The position numbers and the translations under genes are program-made. Positions 49,431-58,904 of a stretch of 64,000 bases of DNA are shown here, one piece after another (the stretch's first letter is position 1; each line of letters begins with the position of its first letter). Under the pieces are notes generated by a model. It made no database searches. It had not been told where the DNA came from and saw only the letters and a list, made by a program, of their open reading frames with translations. The DNA comes from Nostoc calcicola FACHB-3891. Lineage in GTDB: Bacteria > Cyanobacteriota > Cyanobacteriia > Cyanobacteriales > Nostocaceae. The stretch is taken from positions 62,001-126,000 of the forward strand of contig NZ_JACJRQ010000001.1 of assembly GCF_014697355.1 (NCBI RefSeq), given 5' to 3'.

Positions 49431-49483
49431 GATGCTTGGGAGGAATGCGATCGCCAAAGCAAGTTGAACAAATGCTACGAGGA

Positions 49484-51721
49484 TTACTTTAAATAAATTA
49501 GCAAATTCAATCCGGGAATTGTGCGGGAAAGTGTCCACAAAACTATGATAATGTAAATTAAACCCAGACTCCATTGATACCAAGCAAGTGCAGAGATAAT
49601 ACCTGGTAAATGTTGGTCTCGCAGACGAATGTCATTAAATCCTAATTTCACTAGATTATTGAGGCTAAAATCATAATAATTGAGCCAATTCCAGTGGCGA
49701 TCGCACAACAAAGGCATATACCTTTCACGAAATGTCTGATTTCTGGGAATCACTGGCAAACGACCAATTAACAATCGTAATTGTCGAAATGTCCCGTCTT
49801 CTGTAAAGTAGGAAATGTCCATTAAATCATGATAACGTCCTTTTTGGTAAAGTCGAATTAATAAAGTCAGTGGCACGGGAACAATAATTATTAAAAGACA
49901 CCCCAATGTCAACCAAGGTTGTTCTGCATTGCGAAAGATAGCTAATAAGCTCAAGAATTCTAAAATGCTAAAACTGATTAATATGGAAATGGTTTCATAG
50001 GACGTGGGAATAATTGGTATCGGACGGAGACGACGATAGCGATCCACTAGCCAAAATAGCAAACCGAAGTAAGCGATCGCTACTCCTCCTACACCAAATA
50101 CTAACCAAAAATTCGTACCATAACCACTCAACAACAACAGTACACTTAATGCTAACCAACTCGCAGCTTGGAGTAACCATATACCTATAGAAACTGGTTC
50201 GCCAACAATCAAGCGATCGCTTAATTTGGTATATGTTTCTAAATTAATCTCTGCTAAAGTAATTAATTCAGTGGTATTGCGAAATAATTTTACTAAACGG
50301 CGCTGAACGATGGCTTCGGATTCAGTCGCAGAAAAACCCAACTTCATCAAACTTGGGATAGTTGCAGTATTAATATTTGTGGCCGTCAACTTGCGGCTTA
50401 ATTCTATTAATCGCAATCGTTGTTTTGTGTACTCCAAATCATTAGCATCTGCAACTTGTTGTTGTTGACGAAAATTTTGCCCTAAATTCCGCAAGATATT
50501 TTGATTTCCTTGGAATGTAGGTACAAAAAACATTTTACCAATTTCACCAGGATTACCTAAAATTTTTGCTTGGTTGGAATTAAAAGTTAAGCCAGATACA
50601 TTTAAAAAAGCTTCCTTGGCAAACCTGGCATCGCTAAAATCTGCTTGATTGAGAATACTGGCACTTTGGAGATTTACGGATTGGTTAAACTCTACTTCTC
50701 TAAATATTACAGCTTGCTCAAAAATCGTTTCTTGGAACAAAATTAATTGATTAAAATCACTTTTACTGAACTGTGCTTGATTAGCAAAATGCACATGAGA
50801 AAAATCAGCATTTTCTTGCCAATGTACACTATTAAATTTAGCTAACTGCTTAAAATTTGCTTGATTGAAGTTGGCAATTTTTTCAAAAAAACTACCTTGA
50901 AAATTAATAATTTCCTGAAATAGAGTTTGTTTAAAATTAGCTTTATCAAAAAAAATACTGCTATAAAAATTGCTCGGCTGTCGAAAGTTAGCACTGCTAA
51001 AATTAACGGGACGAGCAAATCTAGTTTCAATCCAGTTAGTAGCTTGGACAAAGGTAGCGTTTTGGGCATCCACAGACTGAAGAAAAAATGTGTTAGAAAA
51101 CTTCACTTCTCCATTGAAGCGAGTTTGCACCAGGGTTAAAGCACCACGAAAGACAGTAATTTCAGTTGATTGGGTTGACTCTGTTCCCAAAAGCGATCGA
51201 CAATCTTTAGAGTTGGGTAAAGCTATTGCTAGTGATTCCAAACAAACAAAGCGCAAACGTTCTAATTCTTCTTGTTCGCTAGGAGTAAAAATCGGAGCGA
51301 TCGCTTGGGCATACAAAGGTGTTCTTAAACCCAAATCGCTGCCCACAAAATCCCCCAGAATCAAAGTATAACTGAGGTCTAAACCCAAAGGTTTTGCACC
51401 CAATTCTTTTCGCAGTAATTGGTAAAAACTATCACGAAAAGTTGCATTTTCTGGGCGTAAATCAATCACCATTTTCTGCAAATCAACCGTCAAATTACCT
51501 TCGCGGAGTGTTGGTGTACGCAGTCGTTCTTGTAATAATTCCAGAGTTAAAGGTGTGCGTTCTGGTTGTTGCGCTGCCCAAGTCGGTAGGGGGAGGAAGA
51601 GAAGAATTGATAAAACGCAAAGGAACGCAAAGGAAAGCGCAGAGGTACGCAGAGTTTTTTCTCTGCGTACCTTTGCGTTTAACCTCTGCGTGCATCTGCG
51701 TTTAAAAAATAATTTATGCAA
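49484..51721 (-). CDS. Pentapeptide-repeat protein with C-terminal membrane domain
   Basis: A 745-residue envelope protein. A signal-like segment (about 27-50, ending P-T-W-A-A-Q) precedes an extracytoplasmic region with pentapeptide repeats of the A(N/D)Fxx type at about 215-390 (A-N-F-K-Q, A-K-F-N-S, A-D-F-S-H, A-Q-F-S-K), predicted to form a right-handed beta helix. The C-terminal third has about four membrane helices (about 510-650 and 720-740), which is unusual for this family. Residues 1-37 are encoded by a palindromic repeat (51613-51712), so the start and first half of the signal segment may be repeat-derived. Function unknown. Confidence 0.82.
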   Translation of the reverse strand: MHKLFFKRRCTQRLNAKVRREKTLRTSALSFAFLCVLSILLFLPLPTWAAQQPERTPLTLELLQERLRTPTLREGNLTVDLQKMVIDLRPENATFRDSFYQLLRKELGAKPLGLDLSYTLILGDFVGSDLGLRTPLYAQAIAPIFTPSEQEELERLRFVCLESLAIALPNSKDCRSLLGTESTQSTEITVFRGALTLVQTRFNGEVKFSNTFFLQSVDAQNATFVQATNWIETRFARPVNFSSANFRQPSNFYSSIFFDKANFKQTLFQEIINFQGSFFEKIANFNQANFKQLAKFNSVHWQENADFSHVHFANQAQFSKSDFNQLILFQETIFEQAVIFREVEFNQSVNLQSASILNQADFSDARFAKEAFLNVSGLTFNSNQAKILGNPGEIGKMFFVPTFQGNQNILRNLGQNFRQQQQVADANDLEYTKQRLRLIELSRKLTATNINTATIPSLMKLGFSATESEAIVQRRLVKLFRNTTELITLAEINLETYTKLSDRLIVGEPVSIGIWLLQAASWLALSVLLLLSGYGTNFWLVFGVGGVAIAYFGLLFWLVDRYRRLRPIPIIPTSYETISILISFSILEFLSLLAIFRNAEQPWLTLGCLLIIIVPVPLTLLIRLYQKGRYHDLMDISYFTEDGTFRQLRLLIGRLPVIPRNQTFRERYMPLLCDRHWNWLNYYDFSLNNLVKLGFNDIRLRDQHLPGIISALAWYQWSLGLIYIIIVLWTLSRTIPGLNLLIYLK
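51613..51712. repeat. Palindromic repeat overlapping the start of the pentapeptide-repeat gene
   Basis: Core hairpin 51644-51671 (ggtacgcagag / ctctgcgtacc, loop tttttt), flanked by caaaggaacg- and ctttgcgttt-type extensions. It belongs to the same cgcagag family as the elements in lnt and at 55364. Confidence 0.85.
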
Positions 51722-51730
51722 ATTCCTCGA

Positions 51731-52075
51731 TTATTCATCCCTCATCAGCAGAACAATTTTACCTGTTACAGATCCACTTTCAAGTAATTGGTGAGCTTTA
51801 GCAGCTTCTTCTAAAGGAAACTTGTGACTAACATGGATTTTTAACTTACCTTCATCAATCCAGGTGGCGCATTGTTCGAGAATTTCTGCATGATGCTGGA
51901 GACTCTCTTCTAATCCTAGCAATGCTGGTGCAAGCATGAATTCTAAGCCGATGCGAAGATTACGTGTTCTAGCAGTTTTCCAAACAGTATTGGCATCTGG
52001 TTCGAGAATCGTCACAATATCACCATATACTCGGACTGCGGGGAAAGTTTTGTGAAAGGTTTCGCCGCCTACGGT
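51731..52075 (-). CDS. Zinc-independent quinone oxidoreductase-type dehydrogenase, exon 2
   Basis: The 3' exon of an MDR-family NADPH:quinone oxidoreductase-like gene. It begins with ACC, continuing the exon 1 ending GAT, and encodes the last 114 residues plus stop. The joined sequence reads F-D-T-V-G-G-E-T-F, the conserved turn of this family. The rest covers the end of the cofactor domain and the C-terminal G-K-I-V-L strand. Translated without splicing, the frame opens inside the intron at 52177 and carries a meaningless leader. With exon 1 it makes 335 residues, the normal family length. Confidence 0.9.
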   Translation of the reverse strand, partial: TVGGETFHKTFPAVRVYGDIVTILEPDANTVWKTARTRNLRIGLEFMLAPALLGLEESLQHHAEILEQCATWIDEGKLKIHVSHKFPLEEAAKAHQLLESGSVTGKIVLLMRDE

Positions 52076-52116
52076 ATTAAACTCAACGAGATTGTCACCA
52101 ATCTCGTTGGTCTTCA

Positions 52117-52150
52117 AAACCGTGCTTGAAGGTTTCCCCTCACACGGCTC
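52117..52150 (-). ncRNA. Group II intron domain V (catalytic hairpin)
   Basis: A 34-base hairpin starting GAGCCGTGTG with the AGC catalytic triad, a GAAA tetraloop closed by AGGG/CCTT, and the closing strand GCACGGTTT. Location and length match canonical domain V. Confidence 0.95.
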
Positions 52151-52183
52151 CTCAATGATTTGGTGCTTGTTATACATACCTCA

Positions 52184-53959
52184 TCACCCATTATCCTCAG
52201 CTTTTACAAGCTTTCTGGTGGGTTTCGGCTCGGCACTGTTACAGCCGGATTTTGTACCTGTACTACCATTGCTGGCAGTCTTCGTGTCGTGGCAGTGTCT
52301 ATGTAAAAGTTGATAATTATCGTATGAATCCTTGCCACCTTGCGATTTCGGGATTTTATGGTCAACTTCTAACACATCGTTTTCACGGAAGAACAGATCG
52401 CAGTGGGTACATTTGCCTTTTTGCTTTTTCAAGAGTGTTGCCACTCTTTTGGGCATTTCGGGGTTTTTACCCATTCTTGTACTCCAATAAACCAGGTTTC
52501 CGTCGTATGGTGACGATTCGCTTTTAACTTTTACATGGCGCACTATTGGCGTGTCGTCATGGTTTAGTAAACGAAGTGAGGTTGACCCTTCCTTCTTGGT
52601 TGCGAATATCCAGTTATTACCGCCTATGGAATGCCAATATCTTTTTGTCACCCATTCCCACCCCTTTCTAGGGTGGCGGCGTTTTGCCCAAGCGATTAGC
52701 TTTTGGTAAATCAGGTGGTCAATATCTGAGTAAGCAACCTTACTTACCACAGTTGCATAGTAATTTGCCCATCCCCTGATTATTGGGTTTAGATGGTTGA
52801 TTAGCGCCGCTTGCGGTGCTGACTTATGGGCTTCAATAATACTAGCGATTTGTTCGTAATGTACCTTTTGCTTCTGTTTGCTTGGTGTGATGATTGTCTT
52901 AAATCCCTGCTTTGAGTGATACTTTCCGACTAGAAGTTGTTGTATCGTGAAACCAAGGAAATCGAACCCTGGTTTTTCCTGCTCATACTGTATAAGAGTA
53001 TGGGCAAGTCTCGTTTTGCTGGGCTTTAATTCTAAACCCATGCCTTGTAACCATTCAGAGATAATTTCTTTACATCTTTGGACAACGGTTAGATTTTCGT
53101 GAAGAATCACAAAATCATCGGCGTAACGGATTAGGCTGAGGGATCTACGTTTATCCCGTTTATTATTGCATCTTGGAGTAGTAGGCAGTGTTTCTGCATA
53201 CTGTTTAATCCGTTCTTCCATCCCGTGAAGGGCAATATTTGCCAGTAACGGGGAGATGACCCCGCCCTGTGGCGTACCCTCAGATGTTGGAAATAACTGC
53301 TTGCCATCCATCACTCCCGCTTTTAACCAAGCACGAACTTGTCGGCGGATGGTGGGGAATGTATTTAATTTTCTTAGCAGTGCCTCCTGGTCGATGCGGT
53401 CGAAACACTTTGCAATATCTGCGTCTAGTACGTATTTGGGCTTAAGCCTAATTGCACTAAATATTGCTTCAATCGCATCATGGCATGAGCGTCCGGCTCT
53501 GAACCCGTATGAATTAGGTTCAAATCGCGCTTCCCATTCCGGCTCTAGTGCCAGCTTGACTAGCGCTTGCAAGGCTCGGTCTTTCATTGTAGGTATACCC
53601 AAAGGTCGCTTTTCTTGTGTTCCAGGCTTGGGAATCCATACTCGCCTGGTTGGGCTGACCTTTGTACCCAGTTTTAAGTTATCAGTGAGTTCTAAACGTT
53701 GCTTTGGAGTCAGCGATTTAACGCCGTCTACGCCAGCCGTCTTTTTCCCCTGATTATCTTGGGTAACTCTACGAACCGCTAAAGCTCTTGCTGACCATGA
53801 CTTCATCAGGGTTTTTTGGAGTTTGCGATATGCTTTCACATCACCACGGGCAGAGGCTTGATAAATTCTCTTTTGGAGCTTATACACGCTACGCTCTAGC
53901 TTACGCCAGTTAATAGAGTGCCATTCCACCATCAGTTTTTTAGACTGTGTATTAGACAT
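52184..53959 (-). CDS. ltrA: Group II intron-encoded reverse transcriptase/maturase with HNH endonuclease domain
   Basis: The 591-residue intron-encoded protein. An N-terminal RT_N region (1-80) leads to the reverse transcriptase fingers and palm (G-I-P-T-M-K-D-R-A, G-F-R-A-G-R-S, S-E-G-T-P-Q-G-G). The active site is Y279-A-D-D282. The maturase (X) domain at about 380-470 includes L-N-P-I-I-R-G-W-A-N-Y-Y. A C-terminal HNH nuclease (about 505-570) has C-T-H-C, V-D-H-K-I-P and H-R-H-C-H motifs. All active residues are present, so splicing help and retrohoming both look possible. It resembles chloroplast-like (CL) class introns of cyanobacteria. Confidence 0.97.
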   Translation of the reverse strand: MSNTQSKKLMVEWHSINWRKLERSVYKLQKRIYQASARGDVKAYRKLQKTLMKSWSARALAVRRVTQDNQGKKTAGVDGVKSLTPKQRLELTDNLKLGTKVSPTRRVWIPKPGTQEKRPLGIPTMKDRALQALVKLALEPEWEARFEPNSYGFRAGRSCHDAIEAIFSAIRLKPKYVLDADIAKCFDRIDQEALLRKLNTFPTIRRQVRAWLKAGVMDGKQLFPTSEGTPQGGVISPLLANIALHGMEERIKQYAETLPTTPRCNNKRDKRRSLSLIRYADDFVILHENLTVVQRCKEIISEWLQGMGLELKPSKTRLAHTLIQYEQEKPGFDFLGFTIQQLLVGKYHSKQGFKTIITPSKQKQKVHYEQIASIIEAHKSAPQAALINHLNPIIRGWANYYATVVSKVAYSDIDHLIYQKLIAWAKRRHPRKGWEWVTKRYWHSIGGNNWIFATKKEGSTSLRLLNHDDTPIVRHVKVKSESSPYDGNLVYWSTRMGKNPEMPKRVATLLKKQKGKCTHCDLFFRENDVLEVDHKIPKSQGGKDSYDNYQLLHRHCHDTKTASNGSTGTKSGCNSAEPKPTRKLVKAEDNG

Positions 53960-54567
53960 ATATACTCACTACTTGGGACTTTACCTTCCAAATCACCGTG
54001 AGTCTGTCTGCATATTCTGGGCATTACCCCAGACATTCGCTTCTGACTCAATCTCTCCTACTTGCTGCATACGGTTAGCACCTACTCAGGGATTCGACCA
54101 CCTGAGAGCATACAAGAGGTTATCTCGTTCCGAATGACCATACTGTGTACCTTTAGAGTGATGCTATTCGCCGGGTTTATTGGAGGTGCTTATTGGTCAA
54201 TTCGACACTTGCCAACTCCATATCCTCTGCCTTTTGGCTCCAGCACATTAAGCCTTATTTCGCTGGCTGTTAGTAACGACGATTCAAACACATCTTCAAG
54301 CCGAGGCTTTTACTCATGGGTACTTTGCTCGATGCTTTACCAACTTAGGCTGTCAGTAGGAACACCTTTTCACCCCGCTTCAGGCATTGATGACTAGTCT
54401 CAAACCTGGGGGCGATGCTTTCACCGTTGCACCTACGGGGTAGGATTTGAAGTTTTCTAGGATACTGGCTCTCACCTACATGGTCATTCAGTTGTCAAGG
54501 TTATGTACCTTGCGGCTAATCCTCAAAAAACCCTTATGGGTTTCAGTTTCTAGCCAACGATTCGCAC

Positions 54568-55230
54568 ATCAAAAGCCAACTCTACGCCTTCGCCATTTGT
54601 CCAATCTAATACCGCTTGCACAAAATCTGTTTGTTTGTATAAAATTACATTATCGGCACTTAAGTGTTTGACGAAATCAGCCTTTTCTTCAGAACCCACG
54701 GTGGTAGAAACACTAGCACCTTTGAGTTTCGCCAATTGAATTGCAACATGTCCTACACCACCAGCACCCGCATGAATCAGGACTCGTTCCCCAGGTGCCA
54801 ATCGTCCCCGTTCGTATAAAGCTTCCCAAGCTGTGATTAAGACTAAAGGTGCTGCCGCGGCTTCGGCAAAGGAGATAGACGCGGGTTTACGTGCCACAAA
54901 CCGTTCATCCACAACGGTATATTCAGCGTAATTTCCTTGGTGTGCCCCCAAACCGCCATAGCAAAAATATACCTCATCACCTGGGCGAAAACGTTGTACG
55001 CCAGCGCCTACAGCTTCTACTATACCAGCACCATCACATCCTAAAATACTTGGTAGGCGATCGCTGTAAAAAGTGCCTCGGCTACGAAGTTTGGTATCAA
55101 TGGGATTAACACCAGCCGCCACTAAGCGAACTAAAAGTTCAGTGTTTCCTACGGGAACAGCAGGGTTTGGCACTTCCTGTACTTGCAGAACTTCCGGACT
55201 GCCAGCTGCTATCATCAAGACTGCTTTCAC
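54568..55230 (-). CDS. Zinc-independent quinone oxidoreductase-type dehydrogenase, exon 1
   Basis: The 5' exon (221 codons) of an MDR-superfamily quinone oxidoreductase-like protein. It has the GroES-like N-domain (A-A-G-V-N-P-I-D-T-K near 38 and G-C-D-G-A-G-I-V near 64) and the NADPH-binding A-G-A-G-G-V-G-H-V near 153. The Zn-binding cysteines of alcohol dehydrogenases are absent. The exon ends with GAT (Asp of F-D-T-V-G-G). Without splicing, translation would stop five codons into the intron. The predicted activity is NAD(P)H-dependent reduction of quinones or reactive carbonyls, but the real substrate is unknown. Confidence 0.92.
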
Positions 55231-55363
55231 GACTCTTTCCTCCTGGCTCTAGATGCACGTTTATTTGCAACTTTACCGCAATGGGGTGGATAGAGAGTTA
55301 TGTCTGAGGAAAAACTGCGATGCCTACGCATTTAGACTAGACTTCTTGGATAAATCATTTTTT

Positions 55364-55584
55364 GTCTCACGCAGAGACGCAGAGGCGCAGAGAAAGAAAA
55401 GAGTTGTTTTAGGTTTAATCTTATATTTTGGCGTTGCTGAATGAGAATATGAAACTCAAAAATAAACTCTTCTCAACTCTTACTCTCTGCGCCTCTGCGC
55501 GGCAGTCACTCATGGGGGAAACCCCCATCGCCCTTGGCGTCTCCCCTTGGGAGAAGACCGCGGTGCCTTGCCTCTGCGTGAGAC
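55364..55584. mobile_element. MITE-like element with 13-base terminal inverted repeats
   Basis: A 221-base element with ends gtctcacgcagag and ctctgcgtgagac and internal cgcagaggcgcagag / ctctgcgcctctgcg arms. It also contains a gtctccccttgggagaag segment shared with the spacer near 61730. Two short ORFs that cross it are not real genes. Confidence 0.75.
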
Positions 55585-55675
55585 TAATTCATATTTTTAC
55601 TCAGCAACGCCTATATTTTAAATAATCAATAGTTGATAAATCTCAACTATTGACTAGTAAATATTGACTAATCTC

Positions 55676-57565
55676 TTAATGAGATACAGCCACTTTTTCA
55701 TCCACTAACTGAGCATTTTCGGCAACAATTTTGCGGAATGAATCGCCTTCAATTGTCTCCTGTTCTGCTAGCAAATCTACTAAACGCTCTAAAACTACGC
55801 GGTTTTCTTCCAATAGTTCTTTTGCTTTGATGTAGGAATTGTTCACAATTTCGCGGACTTGGGAATCAATTTTGGCGGCAATTTCCTCAGAATAGTCTGA
55901 TTTATTCATCCAGTCGCGTCCCAAAAATACTTCTCCACTCTGATTTTCTAGGGACAAGGGGCCTAGTTCTGACATCCCAAACCGTGTGACCATTTGGCGT
56001 GCCATTCCTGTGACTTTTTGCAAGTCATCTCCTGCACCTGTGGTGACTTCTGGCTTACCAAACACAATTTCCTCGGCAGCCCGACCGCCCAAAGTGGCGG
56101 TGATACGTGCTTTGAGTTGGGAACGGGAAATTAAGCCCTGTTCTTCGTTGGGAGTAAACCAAGTTAATCCTAGTGCTTGCCCTCGTGGAATGAGTGTAAC
56201 TTTTTGCACGGGGTCGTGGTCTTTGAGCAATGTGCCCACTAAGGCATGTCCAACTTCATGGTAGGCAATTAAGCGCTTGCTCTTGCTGTCTACCAAGGCG
56301 GTACCTTCCATACCTGCAACTACCCTATCCACAGCGGCATCGATTTCTAAGATGGTGACGGCTTCTTTGCGTCTCCTCGCTGTGAGAATAGCAGCTTCGT
56401 TGAGTAAGTTGGCTAAATCTGCGCCGGTGAATCCAGGAGTGCGGCGAGCGATCGCTTCTAATGATACGCTAGGGTCAATCTTCTTATTCCGTGCGTGGAC
56501 TTGCAAAATTTCCAGCCGGCCTTTCAAATCCGGTGCATCCACCATCACTTGTCTGTCAAAGCGTCCCGGCCTCAGCAGTGCTGCATCCAATACATCTGGG
56601 CGGTTAGTGGCAGCAATAATAATGATGCCAGTGTTACCTTCAAAACCATCCATTTCGGTCAGCAGTTGGTTGAGGGTTTGCTCTCGCTCATCGTTTCCGC
56701 CACCGATACCAGCACCCCGTTGTCTACCTACGGCGTCGATTTCATCAATAAATATGAGGCAAGGTGCATTGTCTTTGGCTTTTTTAAACAAGTCACGCAC
56801 GCGGGATGCACCCACACCAACGAACATTTCCACAAATTCCGAACCGGAAATGCTGAAGAATGGTACACCTGCTTCACCAGCGATCGCTTTTGCTAGTAAA
56901 GTTTTACCAGTACCAGGAGGACCAATTAACAATACTCCTTTGGGAATACGTGCGCCCACAGCAGTAAATCTTTCTGGCTGTTTCAGGAAGGTAACAACTT
57001 CTTGCAATTCTTCCTTGGCTTCTTCAACCCCAGCGACATCATCAAATTTCACACCGGTTTTTGCCTCCATTTGGAAACGAGCTCTCGATTTCCCGAAATT
57101 CATCGCTTGGCTAGAAGCATTAGTAGAACGACGTAGGAACAATAGCATTAAAGCTATCAGCGGCAAAATCCACATGAGATTAATCAACAACCCAACAGCA
57201 GCCCGACTGTTCGCAGAAGAAATCTCACCAAAATCAACATTCTTATCTTTAAGAATGTTAATTAATTCTGTATTTTGCGCCAAAAGTCTCACCTGTTGCG
57301 GTGGTGTATTCTCTTTTTGCCCCTTGAGATAAACCTTTGCTATCTGTTCGGCTTCATCAAGCTCAACTTTTTGGATTTCTCCCGCCTTCGCTTTCTCGAT
57401 CAACTGGCCATAATTTAAAGAGTTACTCTCTGGTTTTTGTGCCAAAACAGGAGTACTCCCAAAAATTCCTGGCAACATCATCAAACTAGCTGCTAGCCCA
57501 CCAATCCAAGCAACGCGCTTTGACGACCCCTGTTTTATCAATGCTTTTTTTTCCAAATTTGTCAT
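55676..57565 (-). CDS. ftsH: ATP-dependent zinc metalloprotease FtsH
   Basis: A 629-residue thylakoid/cytoplasmic membrane protease of the type that degrades damaged photosystem II D1 protein. It has two membrane segments (about 18-42 and 122-143) flanking a lumenal or periplasmic loop. The AAA domain contains G-P-P-G-T-G-K-T (Walker A), I-F-I-D-E-I-D (Walker B), and the second region of homology ending R-P-G-R-F-D-R. The zinc site is H-E-V-G-H near residue 420. Length and sequence style are closest to the FtsH2 (Slr0228) class, though other isoforms cannot be excluded. The start is an ATG at 57565. Confidence 0.97.
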   Translation of the reverse strand: MTNLEKKALIKQGSSKRVAWIGGLAASLMMLPGIFGSTPVLAQKPESNSLNYGQLIEKAKAGEIQKVELDEAEQIAKVYLKGQKENTPPQQVRLLAQNTELINILKDKNVDFGEISSANSRAAVGLLINLMWILPLIALMLLFLRRSTNASSQAMNFGKSRARFQMEAKTGVKFDDVAGVEEAKEELQEVVTFLKQPERFTAVGARIPKGVLLIGPPGTGKTLLAKAIAGEAGVPFFSISGSEFVEMFVGVGASRVRDLFKKAKDNAPCLIFIDEIDAVGRQRGAGIGGGNDEREQTLNQLLTEMDGFEGNTGIIIIAATNRPDVLDAALLRPGRFDRQVMVDAPDLKGRLEILQVHARNKKIDPSVSLEAIARRTPGFTGADLANLLNEAAILTARRRKEAVTILEIDAAVDRVVAGMEGTALVDSKSKRLIAYHEVGHALVGTLLKDHDPVQKVTLIPRGQALGLTWFTPNEEQGLISRSQLKARITATLGGRAAEEIVFGKPEVTTGAGDDLQKVTGMARQMVTRFGMSELGPLSLENQSGEVFLGRDWMNKSDYSEEIAAKIDSQVREIVNNSYIKAKELLEENRVVLERLVDLLAEQETIEGDSFRKIVAENAQLVDEKVAVSH

Positions 57566-58542
57566 AATAATTACCCTTTGTCTGCTGGCATAAGTTGAGC
57601 TATGGTTTTATGCCTATTCTTCTAGCAAAAATTCCAATAACTGGAAGTTACGGTTCTCTTATCTAGTCTAACTTCCGGCATTGGGCATTGGTCATTTGCC
57701 CTTTGTCCTTTGTTTTTTGTCATGGGTTATTCTCCGCGTCTTCTTCATCCCTAGTCCCCTCGATATCAATTTGACACATTCCGACACAAATCGTTAAACT
57801 AAACATAGTCATAACGACTTTATTTTTTAAATATATCTCTCAATAATAATGAAGAAAGGGAAAGGGGGAAAGGGGGAAGGGGGAAAGGGAAAGGGGTAAG
57901 GGGGAAAGGGGTAAGGGGGAAAGGGAAAGGGGTAAGGGGGAAAGGTTAAATTTATCCCTTTACCCTTTACCCTTTAACCTTTTCCCCTGTTTTTAATTCT
58001 TACCCTTTACCCTTTAACCTTTTCCCCTGTTTTTAATTCTTACCCTTTACCCTTTAACCTTTTCCCCTGCTTTTAATTCTTACCCTTTACCCTTTACCCT
58101 TTAACCTTTTCCCCTGTTTTTAATTCTTACCCTTTCCCCTTTCTTGGTAAGTAGTTATACTAATTTTGTATGAAGATCCGCTTTATGAACCCCCCTGTAG
58201 TCGCCCCTTGGTCAGGGCTATGGTTGGTGTACACACATCTGTCTACCAAACCGTTAATTATGGGATGAAAAAGAAAGAATTACATTGATACAAAAATATC
58301 AAGAAAAAATCTTTTCAGGAATTCTGCCAAATTGCCAAATAAGTTACCTCTGCTGTGAATTATTGTCTCATTTTCAGGTAAGATTGCATTGGCACAGTTA
58401 CACAAAACAAATTAGCTTTAGTATCTACTCAAAATTAGGTCTAATAGCTTTAGCACTAGTAATTGTTACTCAGATAAAAATTTACGTTTTCTGAATAAAC
58501 ACGTTCACAAATAACGGCTATTGTTAGGGAATTTATCTATAT
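57566..58542. other. Long repeat-rich spacer upstream of ftsH
   Basis: A 977-base divergent spacer. It holds ttgcccttt-type STRR copies near 57680-57720, a long gggaaagg / ccctttacc repeat cluster (57851-58145), and A+T-rich sequence thereafter. A 69-codon TTG-started frame at 58285 has no support. Confidence 0.6.
57851..58145. repeat. Purine-rich heptamers and 50-base tandem repeats
   Basis: First come about 14 copies of gggaaag/gggtaag-type units (57851-57945). Then come about four copies of a roughly 50-base composite unit built of taccctt heptamers plus aaccttttcccctg and tttttaattct. The two parts are inverse to each other and could fold over more than 100 bases. Confidence 0.92.
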
Positions 58543-58740
58543 ATGATTGCTACGTTGATTGTAGCTTGGATTGTTTTCATCATATTGTGGAAGTTGCTGA
58601 AAGCAACCGTGAGTAGTGCATTAACTATTGCGGCAATCCTAGTTTTATTAAACATCGGTTTTGGTATTACTCCGCAAGATATTTGGCACCATATAACCCA
58701 ATTTGCTCAAACTCTCTCGCAGATCCAAAGCGGCAAGTAA
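58543..58740 (+). CDS. Small membrane protein
   Basis: A 65-residue protein with two hydrophobic segments (about 3-18 and 24-42) and an amphipathic C-terminal helix (I-W-H-H-I-T-Q-F-A-Q-T). Codon pattern and hydrophobic layout look genuine, and the sequence resembles short conserved cyanobacterial proteins of unknown function. There is only a weak ribosome site (ttaggga), 15 bases upstream of the ATG. I cannot name a family. Confidence 0.6.
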   Translation: MIATLIVAWIVFIILWKLLKATVSSALTIAAILVLLNIGFGITPQDIWHHITQFAQTLSQIQSGK

Positions 58741-58869
58741 TACCATTTTGGATCGAGAATCCCTTTGGTGCATTTGAGTTAATGTGATTATAACTGTGGC
58801 AATTATTTTTAAAATTGCGATAAAAAATTCAAAATTTTCCTTGATTAACATCAGGTAAATTACAAAAAT

Positions 58870-58896
58870 GACTAGAGAAAATTTTCATCTCTAGTC
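58870..58896 (-). terminator. Terminator-like hairpin after the thioesterase gene
   Basis: Nine-base arms gactagaga / tctctagtc with a nine-base loop. On the minus strand the stem is followed closely by ATTTTTG, eight bases beyond the thioesterase stop. Confidence 0.7.
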
Positions 58897-58904
58897 TTTG
58901 TCGA

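Larger units (their letters stand above)
52076..54567 (-). mobile_element. Group II intron, complete (2492 bases)
   Basis: A self-splicing retroelement. The 5' end is GTGCGA, matching the GUGYG consensus, with its first base at 54567. Domain V is at 52117-52150. Domain VI follows (52076-52115) as a stem with arms caacgagattg / caatctcgttg and a candidate branch-point A at 52083, eight bases from the 3' end. The ORF-containing domain IV holds an RT-HNH maturase. Domain I lies in the 590 bases before that ORF. Boundaries are confirmed by the exons: removal joins GAT to ACC in frame. A candidate EBS1, atcaat at 54386-54391, pairs at five of six positions with the exon 1 end tttgat. Confidence 0.95.

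Noticed and set aside
54062..54397. Plus-strand 111-codon frame
   Set aside because: It lies opposite domain I of the group II intron and has no protein-like family signal; a shadow of structured RNA.
55253..55625. Two short plus-strand frames
   Set aside because: Both run through the 55364-55584 palindromic element and have no independent coding evidence.
58285..58494. Plus-strand 69-codon frame with TTG start
   Set aside because: Weak start, no family resemblance, A+T-rich spacer composition.
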